Notes under the pieces: model-generated
What the model saw: the letters and a program-made list of their open reading frames with translations, nothing else
Database searches by the model: none
What the model was told of the DNA's origin: nothing
Part shown: positions 38,189-49,985 of the stretch, piece after piece
Layout: every line of letters starts with the position of its first letter
How positions within the stretch are numbered: the first letter of the stretch is position 1
Assembly: GCA_001466705.2 (NCBI GenBank)
Contig: LATX02000198.1
Span: 62,001-126,000, forward strand
DNA from: Moniliophthora roreri
Taxonomy: Eukaryota > Basidiomycota > Agaricomycetes > Agaricales > Marasmiaceae
Direction: 5' to 3'
Length of the DNA stretch: 64,000 nucleotides
Position numbers and translations under genes: made by a program

Positions 38189-40534
38189 CTACTCATAACC
38201 AACACCTGCTTCATGTCCCCCCAACTCCTCCGTCGGCATACGGGAGAATCTATCTGAGGTTGAGCTCGAACTACCTTCAGGAACTGGTCCAAATGATTGA
38301 GAACCACCGCTACCGATGGTATTCATCAGCTGCGGTATCATATGTGGGGATATGTTCGTCCCCATAGGTGTGAGTGCAGTCAAACTAGAAGGAGGAATAG
38401 GCATACCCATCATCATCATGGATTGAGCCAACATCTGTGTGTACATAGCATGCTGAGAGAGCATATGAATGTCCACAGGAGGAAGTTGCTGTGGTGCAAG
38501 ATGAAGGGAAGCAGCTTGTGGCTCAGGCTGGCCTTCCACAGCAATTTGGGCTTCCCCAGTTTCAGGCAACGGCGGTGGAGGACATTCTATTGGGGAAGCA
38601 GCAGCGGGCTCTTCGGGCTCCACATCAGAACGATCTGGCTCAGGAGAGCTAACCACAACACATCGCTTGATAGCTGTCCTTTTCGCTGCTTGAAATGGCA
38701 CATCGGAGCTTGTACTGGCTCTACGACGACGCTTGGTTTGCTTTGTCTCTCTTGACTTCCAGGTCTCCTCCTCCTCCTCACACTCTGGATCGGTACCAGG
38801 AGTCGGTCCTTCGTAATTAAACGGATCCCGACCAGCTTCGAGAATGAAGTCGAACATAGGCCTCGCCGTAGGCGAATTCATACGGATCTCGGAGTAGATA
38901 TCGCGTAATCGTCGTCGCATTTGAGCAATGAGGTGTGATAGGCGACGAAGATCATCGGGACACTGTGGATCAAGGCCCGGTGGAGTGGAGAAGATGGATG
39001 TGGTGGACGTAGGGGCAGTGCAGGTCACATAAACCAGCATGATGCTTCCGACAACCTCAAGAGGGGCAACCTTTACTGCGATACCTGATGAAGGGCGAAA
39101 TGGGGTATTGTATCTAGGAAGAATGTGAATATCGACATATGTGTATAGAAATCCAGACACGTACCTCTTGTCGTTCATTAACGTGCCGAGCACTCCAAGG
39201 GCTTTTTCGACTCTTGCCCTAAACGCTCCTGGAACCTCCACAAAGCCTCCGGATGCGTCTTCGTCCTCATTCTGTCCCGAAGATGCCTTCTGGATTGCCT
39301 TCCTCCCATTCTGCTGAGCTCCTGAAATTCTTCCCTTTGCTCTGGAAACCTTCTCCTTCATCCAAGTCTCAACTATGGGCATGCTCGGCAGATGCCCCAA
39401 CCCACTACGGTCGCTCCATTTTGCTAAGCAGCATGCTGCAGTAGCAAATACATAGAAGTCGCCAGCTCTTTCCCGATGCCAGGAGACCTGCCGAGTCCCA
39501 AGACTTGATTCGGTGCAGTACGTGTTGACAAGCTCTCGTACAAAATTAGCCCGAGGAGTTGAATTAGCTTGAAGCTTCTCAGCAGGGGTGAGCGCCATGC
39601 CCAGTTGGACGCGCTATGAAGACTAATTAAGTAAACTGTGAACGCAGATGCTCGAGCGAGACTTACCCGGAATATATCACGCTCGTCACTAGGCGAGACT
39701 TCACCGTATTCAACGCATACGACCTGCTTGTTCGCAAATATCTGTCGGTATTTCTCCGGTAGTAGGATCTTGTTTCCTCCTTTCGACGCACCTGGTATAT
39801 CGCGATACCAAAGCTGCTGCGAAGTGTGCCTATCAAACCTAGTGTCAGCGCTTAACGCGTAAGATTGAATCAAAAGCTAGAAGCTTACGGATCTTTATGT
39901 GGTATAAGGCCGTCCATGAATCTGATCAATGGTGCGTCAAGAGAAAGGAAGGAGGCGACGAGAAGATACTCACAAGCGAATAGACGTAAGGCGTTGCTTG
40001 CCATCGATGCATGTTCGAGCTTCCGAACCATCTGTATGGACAGTGACAGCTAATGATGACATATCAGGGGATGCTTGGTGAACGTCTTGTAGATGAACTC
40101 ACAGAAGATGATCGGGGGTATATAATAGTTTCTAAACATTGAATCGATGAGTTGAATTTGCTTCTGTGCCGTCCAGACCACATCTGTAGCCCGAGCATCA
40201 AGCCTATTTCCTGTACAGAGAAATTTTATCGCTCGCCTCTTTGATATTCAGGATCAAGATCAATAGTACCCAGGTGTATCTGTTCTAAAGTCGACGTCGG
40301 CGGAACGTGCGAAAAAAAAAAATGAGACTCACCAAATAAAGCCTGCGCAGTGTACGTCGTAGCTCGGGGTGGGTTCAAAGCATTCTGAATTCTATACTCC
40401 TTCTCCTCCCAGACGTTGTTTGACTTCCCTTGTCGACGCGGGCGCTTTTTTGACCTGGATGCAGGGGTTGGGGAGTAGTCTCCGTCAAGTGCTTCGTAGT
40501 TAAGATGGGAGTACTCATCCTCTTCGGACTCCAT
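38189..40534 (-). CDS. DUF262 / GmrSD N-terminal-domain protein, copy 2
   Basis: ATG at 40534 (MESEEDEYSHLNYEAL), then an acidic/basic leader with SRSKKRPRRQGKS, a likely nuclear signal. Seen: EQIHLGTIDLDPEYQRDVVW; QIQLIDSMFRNYYIPPIIF; CIDGKQRLTSIR with FMDGLIPHKDP; LPEKYRQIFANKQVVCVEYG; RDIFRRVQLGMALTPAEKLQ; then a helical domain and a low-complexity tail. Domain order and intron positions match the gene at 24447, but sequence and tails differ strongly, so the duplication is old. The intron between YQR and DVVW begins GC (AAAGAG|GCGAGC) rather than GT. The bacterial GmrS-type domain binds and hydrolyses NTP in DNA-modification-dependent restriction; the fungal role is unknown. Confidence 0.82.
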
Positions 40535-43500
40535 AGGATAGATGGGGCTGGGAAGAAAGCCCTAATTTGATGCGAGGCGCTCCCTTGCGAGTCTTGATAT
40601 GTGTTCTTATACGGAAATGACCGGATCTGGTCTGGAAAGAAGCCATTCATGAGGATCGGCTAACGTATCAAGATTAAGCATACCATGTTCATCGAAGTGA
40701 AAGTATCCACGTTCACTTGAAATCAGGCATCAGAATTGGGCAGATCACACCATCGATATCCATTGCCGACATTCCAGCAGCAGAAGCACCGTACATTCGG
40801 CCGACCTGACAGCATTATTATTCGGTAGAAAAATGTCTACCACCTTTGAGACGAGAAGTGGATGGCGAGCGTGGCCAGGACACACGAAAGGCTCAAACGC
40901 TAATAGATGTAGTATGTCCAGCCAAAACCTACCTCAACATTAGCGCTAGCATAGAAAATAGTATTCATACTCACAAGAGCTCGGTTACAATTTCATTTGA
41001 GCAGCACGAAGGATAGAAGATATCGGGTTCTGGAAGAGCGGACAGTGTTCGTTGGGGTGGAGACGTCCGAGTCCATTCTCATTGTGACTAAGGTCAATCC
41101 TAAGCGATCTGAAAGGTACCATCGATATCAGACGGTGAAAAGGAAGCAGAGGGTCAAGCGTGACGCACTATATAGCCTTCCTATAAGCTGGATGAGGATT
41201 GTCTGCTAGTGAAATGAGTACTGCAGTTATGGGATTGAGAGGCATGAGCAGTGAAGGCATCATCGACTGAATCCTGACATTCATCGATATTATTTGGAGT
41301 CGGTCTACCACAATAAGTCGAGATTTGACGTTCATCAAACTGTCGAAAGAAGCAAGCTACTTGAATAAACAGAAGAATTGACGCACCGTGGAACTGTGCC
41401 TGTCCAAACCACGACAATCACCACGTCTAAGTATTCCCCTTAGCTGCCTGGTTCCCATGAGGCTTGATACCTGTTTATGAAGTTCATTGATCGTAAAGTC
41501 TCCGTTAGACCTGGAACTCACCGCTTTGGGTGATTCTATCTTGTAAATCATCATTGGGAATCAAGTATATCTGATGGTGAGAATCAAAGCGCAGCCACGA
41601 GGCGACGTGTCATCATTATAGCCGACATCAACGGCTTCCACGGCCTTCGGCAACCTTCCAAGGGAAGTATTCTTTCCTTCTTCGGTGTCGTTCTTCACCT
41701 TCTCCAGTGGAACTTAGCGATCTTTGGCATCCAGAATCATTTTAGTAGGTAATTAATCAACAAGTATCACGACCCCGCAACGTTTTACGTGCATCCGGAA
41801 GCCAGGGAGCGAATGGTTACCCACCGGCGAAAAAAGGTGCATAAGTGGCGGATGATGGACTAGGTGTCACCAGTTGTGGTGATTTTTTTATTTGCACATT
41901 CATGGTTACATTGATACTCATGGAAAAGGATACAAGACATTCAATATCAACGCTTAACAGTTTTCGCATCTACACACTACCCAGACCAAAGTGACGTCTA
42001 TTGCCATCGAACATAATATGTACTTTGATGCCTAAGTAAACAGTCGGAATTTGGATTTCGGAGATGTGGTAAGTAGAACCTCACCCATTCAAAGCAGTGC
42101 ATGGCGTAGCGGAAGGTGAGTAGAGTGTTTTGGACGCACATGTTTGGACGGGGCATTCGCTAGGGTCTCTGAATCAGGTTCGTAGCGCCAATCCATCTGG
42201 TGTGTTCGAATGAGCTGTGGTGTATCTAAGTTTAAGAGGAGGACAGGTGATCGTACCTCTTTGTTAAGGTATTCCCTTCCTCCTTAGACACTGCCGATGG
42301 CGAAATCTTCACAGCATGATACCATTACCCATGGATTCAGAACCAAAGTAGAGGTGAAAAGTGGGTGGGTGGTCGACGGCAGGTAGGCATCATCAAGCGA
42401 GGTACGGGATGGGTGATAGCGGGTGGCGTAAGTAGGTGTTGGGATGGAGACCTACAGCGGGTCCTTGACCGACTGAGGGACACCAGTTGCCGCAAATATT
42501 CACATAGCTGAACATTGTCGTCGGTCATATAGGTGGAACGCACTTATTAAGGAAGGGTTGGTAGAGAACGGGTGTAGAGGAAGCTACTGAGGCAGCCGTC
42601 TGAGGAACAGGTGATCAGTATGCGAGGTATCAGGAAGCCAACGCAGAACACACCACGCGATAATTAACTATTTTTGTCTAAGCTTAATTGGACCTATCCG
42701 AACGCAAACGAAGGCAGTCTTATCATGCTTCAGAGATAGGGAAGGACTGGAATAACATTGAACATTAAGCTCTGGGGTGCTTGTAACGCCGAGCTGCGCT
42801 TACCAGGTTCACGGGGATCTTTCTCATTCCAAACATCTGGGATCATAGTATACCTTGTCAGTGATAAAGCCCGCACAGGACGCGTTCCTTCAGGATGATC
42901 AAGCGGCTGAGCAATACCGGGCACGTTAATACCTTTCAAAAGGGAGGAAGACACAAGGTCACCTTCATCTGCATATTGCCGCTATGTCCAGTGTATCATC
43001 GACGAGATGCAGGGCGGGATAAGAATCTTGAAGATGAAAGCAGGACGCAAGAAACGAAGGGTCTGTACACGTGTCGAATGTTCTCCGACGTTCTGTGCAC
43101 GGACCAGGAAGCGCCGGCAATCAAAACGCGCGTTGGTCTCGACCGCCATACTCTCTTCAAGGAACCTCTGGACCTTGCATACCAGCCCTGCTAACATCCC
43201 CAAAATAAACTTGGTTCATTGCAATGAATATTAGGCGCTGGAATAAGCTTCATGCAGCTATCTTGCTCTCCCGTGCAAAGGATTAAGAACCTTAGCTTCC
43301 TCCTTCTCCGACTGAATGCATCCCTGGACCGAGATTCCAGGACCGAATCCTTGATTTCATACTGTTCACCCTATCCTGGATCTACTCTCTAGGTGATATG
43401 ATTCTGAGCACAGTTATCCATGTCTCCGCAAGTTTGACATTTGTCAATCAGAGTCAAATCAGTCTGCCACAATTCACGCACCAGCGAATCTCACAGATGT

Positions 43501-44851
43501 TAATCTTCGTCCGGATTGGCCAAGTTTTTAGTGATCCAGACATGAATGAAGCAGTATCAACGATGCGTATAAACAGCGCACGCTCTAAATCCGAGTCTGA
43601 TACGGTACTCGACATGCTTCCCAGGAATCAGCCTAGAGCATGCTTGCTAAGGTAATCTAGTAGACTATACTGGGTTTCAAACACTGTCTCGCCACGACGC
43701 GGAGCAAGTGTAGATGAGTAAAGTTGGGGATCAGTATGATGAGTCAGTTTTCAAAGTCACCTGCATGCAGATTTAAATTAACCTTTGGGTTAAATATGGA
43801 AAGGCTGAGACCATTTAATAAATGGTGTGAGTAGATAAGTGTGTTTGACTGATGCTTCCTAAGGCAGTCCTCTGTTGAACATGATGTGAATGCTATCCTT
43901 CTGAAGACATATGGTAATCTTGGTCAAGAACTCTATTAGCTTGCTCGACAACATAGTTGTCTAGAAAAAAAGCTTCAAGGTTATGTCTGACTCCGATCTA
44001 ACAACCCACAATTTCACAGAACACGTTGTAGGGAACACAGGGAACATTCAGTATAACAAAGGTGATATTGCCAGTATGTTCGACAGCTTCCATGAGGCTA
44101 CTTCTTCCTTACCATGAGGTTTTACTCCAGCACTATAATGTGCCAGTGACAATTGCGATGGGTCCCAACGCGCAACAGTGCGTGTGCAACGTCTTTACCT
44201 TGGCCCGCTTTGTATTGTTCTTCATAGGTGTTGTTCCTGGGACATGAAATGTTCGTCTCGTCCGCCGTGGTAAGAAAACTAGTCTCCTCGGAGAGATCCA
44301 TGCAAAGTGTCTCCAATTCCAGAAGATCCTGGATGCTCTAAAGACTGCACTGGAAAAGTTGATAAAGATGCATCTTGTCCTGGGTCATTTACTCGGTCAC
44401 TGAAATGTACACTCTGACATACACTGATTCCAAGTAGTAAGTTTATTCATATGATATCAATCAGCTCTGGCATCCTGAGTCCAGGTGTTTAACATGTGGG
44501 TTCAACTCATATGAGGCTGCAAGCGGACAAACGCTCGGACGAAATTTACTCTTGCCTCTAGGTGTGAAACGGAGCAAAGGACATGAAAATAAGGGCGATA
44601 CCTACAGAACCGTAACTTCTCATTATTCGAGTCCTGGGCTTGATGGGTTTACATTTATTCCGCGAGAATATCGTCCAATGGCATTTTCACACCATGCAGT
44701 GGCTCACACCTACCATAACCACCAAAAAGTCACTGACATTCTCATGGAAAGTTCTCACTATACTGAATGCCAGTTGAATTTATCCTCAGTCAAGGAGGAT
44801 AGCAAATCGAGGGCTGTATGGCAACGGTAAAAACGAACCAAGTTTAATAAT
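40535..44851. other. Long gene-poor stretch, no supported gene
   Basis: Open frames are short and none matches a family I know. Minus-strand frames at 41181-41554 could be exons of a small unrecognised gene. One CACGTG / TGTGCACGGACCA motif pair lies at 43068-43106. No retroelement, transposase or RNA signature was found. Confidence 0.35.
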
Positions 44852-44952
44852 AACCCACGGCGGGACTCGAACCCGCAACCTCCAGATCTATTACTAGCCA
44901 CGGTGGAACCGAGGGTAGAAGTCTGACGTCATAACCATTAGACAACGCGGGT
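44852..44952 (-). tRNA. tRNA-Arg (anticodon TCT), intron-containing
   Basis: Minus strand from 44952: acceptor ACCCGCG pairs with CGTGGGT (one G-T); D arm with TAATGGTTA; anticodon stem TCAGA pairs with TCTGG; loop CTTCTA gives anticodon TCT. An interruption of about 28 bases after position 37 is the usual tRNA intron site. T arm GCGGG-TTCGAGT-CCCGC follows. Type I variable loop. All arms close, so it looks functional. Confidence 0.82.
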
Positions 44953-47039
44953 GCTGCAATGAGTCGGTATACAAAGTGCTACACCCACAACAATGATGAC
45001 AAAACAGAAGGAACCGACGTGCAGTATCCAGTATCCCATACACATAGCTATACAGAAACATAACTCATCAGCATTCGGAATTCAGCACGGGAGGCACCGT
45101 ATATGCTCATCTCTCAATCTCTTTGATGCGAAGTCTATCTTTCACGAGATGGCACCGATGGAGGCGGTGCAGAATATGTGGAGGCCTTACTTCATCGTAT
45201 AGCCCCACGCTGCGTGAATTGGTTGATGAAATTGACATGATCCCGAGAGAGGCTGAGGAACGTTTGGCGTTCGTCCATGAGCAGGGGGTAGCATAGATGT
45301 ACGCGTATTCGTCTTCCACAGCAGCGAGGGCGCAGTAATGAACGTTGCATCATCTAGATTTCAAGGGAAAGACCAGCATAGAGCTAGCAAATAGAAGACT
45401 GTAGCTCGCACTAAATGCGCCGAACGATTCAGATTATGGCACCCAAATCTTCTGGGCTGGCGTCAGTTCATCTATGTGATGGCGTTTTCCGGTGCCGATA
45501 ATGTTCGAGGATGGAGGTACGTGGACATGGTTGATGTGGCTGTAGTCGTCGTCCACAGCGATGAGGGTAGACTGTAGGATTGTGTACTTTCTTTCGAGGA
45601 GTACTATAGAGCGCTGTGACGCGTTGGATGCTGGAAGAATGGGCAAACATGGTATCAGCCATGTTGAAAGGGAGATCGAGGGATTACGGTCCAGAAAAAG
45701 CTACGGTTCAGGTTCTGATCTTCGGTATCCCATTCAACACACTGGATATCCTCCTCGACCGGGCGTTCCAGGTTGGACAGCCTTTATGCAGGGACACCCG
45801 ATAGCTGAAAATACAACATTCGTTAGTAAAAGGTTAGAAACTGTCGAACAAGCTCACTATTGAACCTGGAGGACTGAGGAAGGTCGTACTTGCAAGCGCA
45901 AGAAAAAAACAAAGCAAGAAGCGAAAACGTGTTGCCGCCGGCCGGAGCCTCCGAGCGTCCACGTCTCCACGTGGGATCAAGCGTCTAAAGACAGATCAGG
46001 ACACGGACCATCATGACGAGTAAATCGCGCGCCTCTTTCTCTTGCCACTTCTTTCCATCAATGCCAATGGTTATATAGGAAGCACAGCTGCACAACAGTA
46101 ACTCTGAAAAAGGGGCCGTCAAAACTACGAGTCTCAGCACACGCAGCAAAACCTTGCCCACATTGGGATCTCTTTTTACGCTGCTAGCAAAATCTCGATG
46201 CTCCAAAGCACTGTCGAAATTGTGAAGCCCCTCTGCCAAGATACAGACGCCCCGTCCAGTAACAAAATTCTGTCGGTCCGCACGATCATCAAAATGTTGA
46301 AACCTCAATGCGGACACATGGCCTTTCGACAAAACTTTGGCGCTCAGTTGGAGATACAAAGTTTTGAGGTAGGATGGACTGAGATGCAGGACAAGATCAT
46401 AATTTTTACGCTCACCGCAGTTAACATAATGTTGATAGACTGAGAGGAGGGTGTCTGGATCACGGTCGGAAGGTTAACAAAATATCGGCGCTCCAGAGGT
46501 AGGAAAAATATTGAACATCTGGCTGAACTGTATGGGGGAGCTAATGAGAATTTTGAGCCTCAGGTGCAGGGGATAACTGCAAACAATAAAACGACGCGAT
46601 GGACGTAATGTGGGTTTCAAAGTTTTGAACCTACATCCAGTGTTGGAATACTATACTTACTCACCGGTCTATCCACGCGGCCGAAAGAGAACGTCAACGC
46701 ATGAGAAAATGATGGATCGGAGCCCGAACCGGCGAATGGTTTCCTCCACTTGTTCTTGACGTCCATGTCGGTGCACACAGCACTTCACAGCACTTGGTTC
46801 GTAAACACTCTTTACTTTTCTCTATGTGCTAACTCCTGCCACCATTCTCACTCGGTTAGGCCGAAATTACTTGGTGTTGGCACCCGCAAGGTGGTCAGCG
46901 GCCAACATGAACAGCCAAAATGGCTGAGGATCGGCAATAAAGAGGGATGAGCCCGCGAAAAGAGGATGAAAGATAAGATTTTTCCAGGAAGGCTGTTTGA
47001 AGAATCTAGAAAGTGTGTTTACTACATACCTTGCTCTCG
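44953..47039. other. Gene-poor stretch, no supported gene
   Basis: Two related-looking minus-strand frames at 45230-45320 (EDEYAYIY) and 45530-45640 (DDDYSHINH) hint at a small internal duplication, and a frame at 45985-46359 is open on the minus strand. None is recognised. A CACGTG / ACACGGACCA pair lies at 45968-46010. Confidence 0.35.
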
Positions 47040-47235
47040 GCTTCGAGTAATGGCTGATACCGATATTCTGCTAGCCATGAATGCTGGCGACCCATACTCA
47101 TACTCGTCCATCTCGTCTAGTTTCTTCTGCCCCGTTACAACCCCGGAACCAACATCAGGTCACTTTTCAAACGAGGTCTTCACCAAGATAAAATGTGTTC
47201 CTATAAAGCTCTTGAAAGTCACGTCACATCATTAG
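47040..47235 (+). pseudogene. Decayed copy of the neighbouring small orphan gene
   Basis: The plus-strand reading TTPEPTSGHFSNEVFTKIK resembles GTPEPKFGHGAKEVITEMK of the gene starting at 47723, in the same orientation about 0.8 kb upstream. Only a short central part can be aligned and no complete frame is present, so this looks like the relic of a tandem duplicate. Confidence 0.35.
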
Positions 47236-47722
47236 TTGGAGCGGGGATCCCAATCAAGATGCTGCCCTGTCGTCTAGGCCTTCCATTCATGGCGTCGGTC
47301 GTCAGTCTTGGTATGTGGCCCAGATCTTGTCAATAACGTTCTCTGATATTGGAGCAAGCAATGCAAAACCCGTCTCGAACGGCCATGAAACCATGAAGAC
47401 GATGATACAGGTAAAAATATTCTTGTACTACATAGCCCTCTTATCTATCAACTACTCAAGTACTCATATTCCAGGGCGACATAACATAGATCTTCAAATC
47501 AGAGCGCATTTTAGCAATATTTTCCATCGGGGCAAGTTCATTAGTTGACAATCGATTACGGATCGGACCTTGATTCGAGTTTGGAGTCTGTCATCTGGTT
47601 CTCAAGTATTCGGAGGCGAAATTGGAATCATCACCATCTTGGTCATGTCTGTCAAGTGCCTGAGGCTCAAATTCGAGTATAAAAGGTCGCTACTTTTTGG
47701 ATACTAGCACATCAACCCAACC

Positions 47723-48221
47723 ATGAACGTCGCCAGCCAGGATAACGAAAACTATGGTATCATCACCCCCACTGCTGGGACCAAAGTCCCCATTGACGAG
47801 GTATACTCTCCTTTCTCCTTCGTTTTGCTCTAGCTAATACCTGCATATTTTACAGCCGTTGGAGGTCCTCTTCAACCCATCCCGCTACTTCAAAGAATCT
47901 GCACGTAGCATTGACGTGTATCTCATCTCTGGAACCCCCGAACCAAAGTTTGGCCACGGCGCCAAGGAAGTCATTACGGAGATGAAGCCGAACACTGATG
48001 TCACCTCGAACGGCATCACTACTCCAGCATACAAGTTCTCCGTCGACTTGACTGAGTTGGATGCACTCCTCCCGGGCGAGCGCACTTTGTTGATCAAGGA
48101 GAGGTACAATGGTTATCAGGTCAGTAACAAAAAGTTATTTGATTAGTGATGCTGACAGTTTTAATATAGGTTAGCGATGCCATGGCTTTCTGGAGCGTGT
48201 CGTTCTCTGTAACTAAATAAG
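47723..48221 (+). CDS. Small orphan protein (~130 residues), unknown function
   Basis: Start ATG at 47723 in good context (AACCATGAACG), preceded by a TATA-like GTATAAAAG about 45 bases upstream. Three exons joined by short GT-AG introns (near 47800-47855 and 48120-48170) encode MNVASQDNENYGIITPTAG, an LFNPSRYFKESARSIDVYLI segment, SGTPEPKFGHGAKEV, LLPGERTLLIKERYNGYQ and VSDAMAFWSVSFSVTK, then TAA. Alternating hydrophobic residues suggest an all-beta fold. There is no signal peptide or membrane helix. I do not recognise the family. A decayed relative lies just upstream. Confidence 0.6.
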
Positions 48222-48607
48222 GTGCAAGCCTGAGTTTGGGATTGAAGGGGCCATATAACAGAATGTACCATCTTGAGGTTATCCAAGCCCATGTATGTAG
48301 TTTTATGTAGAAAGAACAGACAAAGTTGTGCCTTTATTGCCTTAGCGCTGAGAGGAAAGGGAAAATGAAGCTCGCCGGTTGCATGTAATTTACAGCACGA
48401 CAATCGCTCAATCGCACAATTTGGAATGAAAAAATTGGCACTTTGCCCCGATTTGTCCGGAGGTCTCAGAGGTCGTCGACTCTTTTGCGGCGAAGTCCAA
48501 CAGCCGGCTGCCGAGACAACTCAGAACGAGCGACTGTCATTATTTTTGCAAACAGCCGTAAAGCATTCTCATTTGCGGATTCCGCTAGATGTTGCCCACA
48601 GAAATGT

Positions 48608-48830
48608 TCATAGGGTTTCATCAGTAAGTACTACATTTATCTGGGTCTCTTCCATAAAAGTTTTCCAAATATCATCCATCTCCCATGCAGCCAAAATATG
48701 TCCTTGAAGCCATTTCAAGCGCGAATTCCGGTAGTTCTCTGCAAGCCAAGTCGGGATGTGCGATCCTAGGGGGTCGTCCTTGCCAGCCACCACCATGATG
48801 GGTCTAGCACAGTGCACGGTTTCGGTGTAA
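48608..48830 (-). pseudogene. C-terminal fragment of an alpha/beta hydrolase
   Basis: The minus strand reads CARPIMVVAGKDDPLGS, WLAENYRNSRLKWLQGH and AWEMDDIWKTFMEE. A-G-K-D-D-P with a histidine about 35 residues later (GH) is the end of the alpha/beta-hydrolase fold, carrying the acid and histidine of the triad. No nucleophile elbow or N-terminal part is found upstream, where the DUF6534 gene begins instead, so this is a truncated relic. Confidence 0.5.
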
Positions 48831-48897
48831 AGACCAATGCGCTGACAGGTCTCAGTCTCCGAGCCGGTGTTGGCATCTGCAACCTCGCTCCGTTAGT

Positions 48898-49985
48898 TCA
48901 TGTGTCTAGCAGCACAATAATCACCCTCGATTGCCTATTCGTACTCGCGGGTAACCTCTCAACGATCACATGCAGTATCTCAGGGTTCAAGCTGCCCAAG
49001 GCACGGTTGTTGAAGAACATCATCAAGGAGTTGGACTATAATTTAGAAAAGTTGAGCGCAGATATTTGATGTAAGGCGCCTTTGGGTATGTAGAGAAAGA
49101 AGGCGAGGTCGAGAAGAGCCGCGATAGCAGTCAAACATCCAGTTTCGATGGTGAGTCCGGCCACTGTCGCGAGTTTCACGTTCATCAGAGGGCAGTGGAA
49201 ACGTGTGGGAGGAAGACATATATCGTGTCACGATCGCGTCCAAGGACGTATTGTCACATCGTTTCCTGAGCAGCTCGAACGGAACATTCAGTACAGCATG
49301 CAGGGACAAGTAAGGGGACCATACGAAGTATGTGATGCAACCTGCGATGAGAATATCGACCAGTGCAGATGTATCAAGTCGGACGCCGACAGAGACAACA
49401 AGCCCGAGACCTTTAATCCCTTGGTCTGGGTATTGGACAAGCTGGAAAAATTTAAGTAGCGTTCAAAAATCTAGTCCAGGTCGACATACGTAGGTCGCTA
49501 CGCCGATAGCACCTACCATCTGCATCACGGCCAGGATGATGATGAGGGTGTATATAGGTTTAGACTTGGAGAAGGTCCATATGTGCCAGCCGAAGAAGAC
49601 CTGTAATCTACAATCAGCAAATTAAAACTAGAATATAGAAGAGCGGCAGACGTACTTGAACTATACCGTCAATGACGCTCAATAAAAGCGGAATATTCAA
49701 GAACGAGGAATACAAGCCTGTCAGTCTTTCGACATCTCCCCAACTAAACGTGAACCATTGGGACGCGACATATGTTGCTGATAGCGTCTGTGCCCATTCC
49801 AAGATGTAGTCACAAATGCCATATGCTGAGAGATGGAGCATAGAAAGAAAGCCAAAGATAGGAGGTTACGTACCTATTACCTTGAATACCAATTTATCAT
49901 CGTGGAGGCGTAGATGATATGGATATATTTGCACGGTGGGAGTCCCCAGGTCGGGGGGATTTAGTAGGGCGTAAATGGAGCCGCT
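48898..49985 (-). pseudogene. DUF6534-type membrane protein, copy 2, with in-frame stop
   Basis: Minus-strand exons read TPTVQIYPYHLRLHDDKL, YGICDYILEWAQTLSATYVA, LNIPLLLSVIDGIVQ, VFFGWHIWTFSKSKPIYTLI, VDILIAGCITYF, ATVAGLTIETGCLTAI and LMMFFNNRALGSLNPE, the helix order and signatures of DUF6534 proteins (D-I-L-I-A-G; ETG-L-T; NNR). Just before the last signature, the S-K-L-x-S-N-S-L-M run carries TAG (49036-49038) where the family has tyrosine; the frame continues to a natural stop at 48898. The 5' exon and start are not resolved; the reading is open to about 49985. Probably a recently inactivated gene, or a variant lacking its last helix. Confidence 0.6.
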
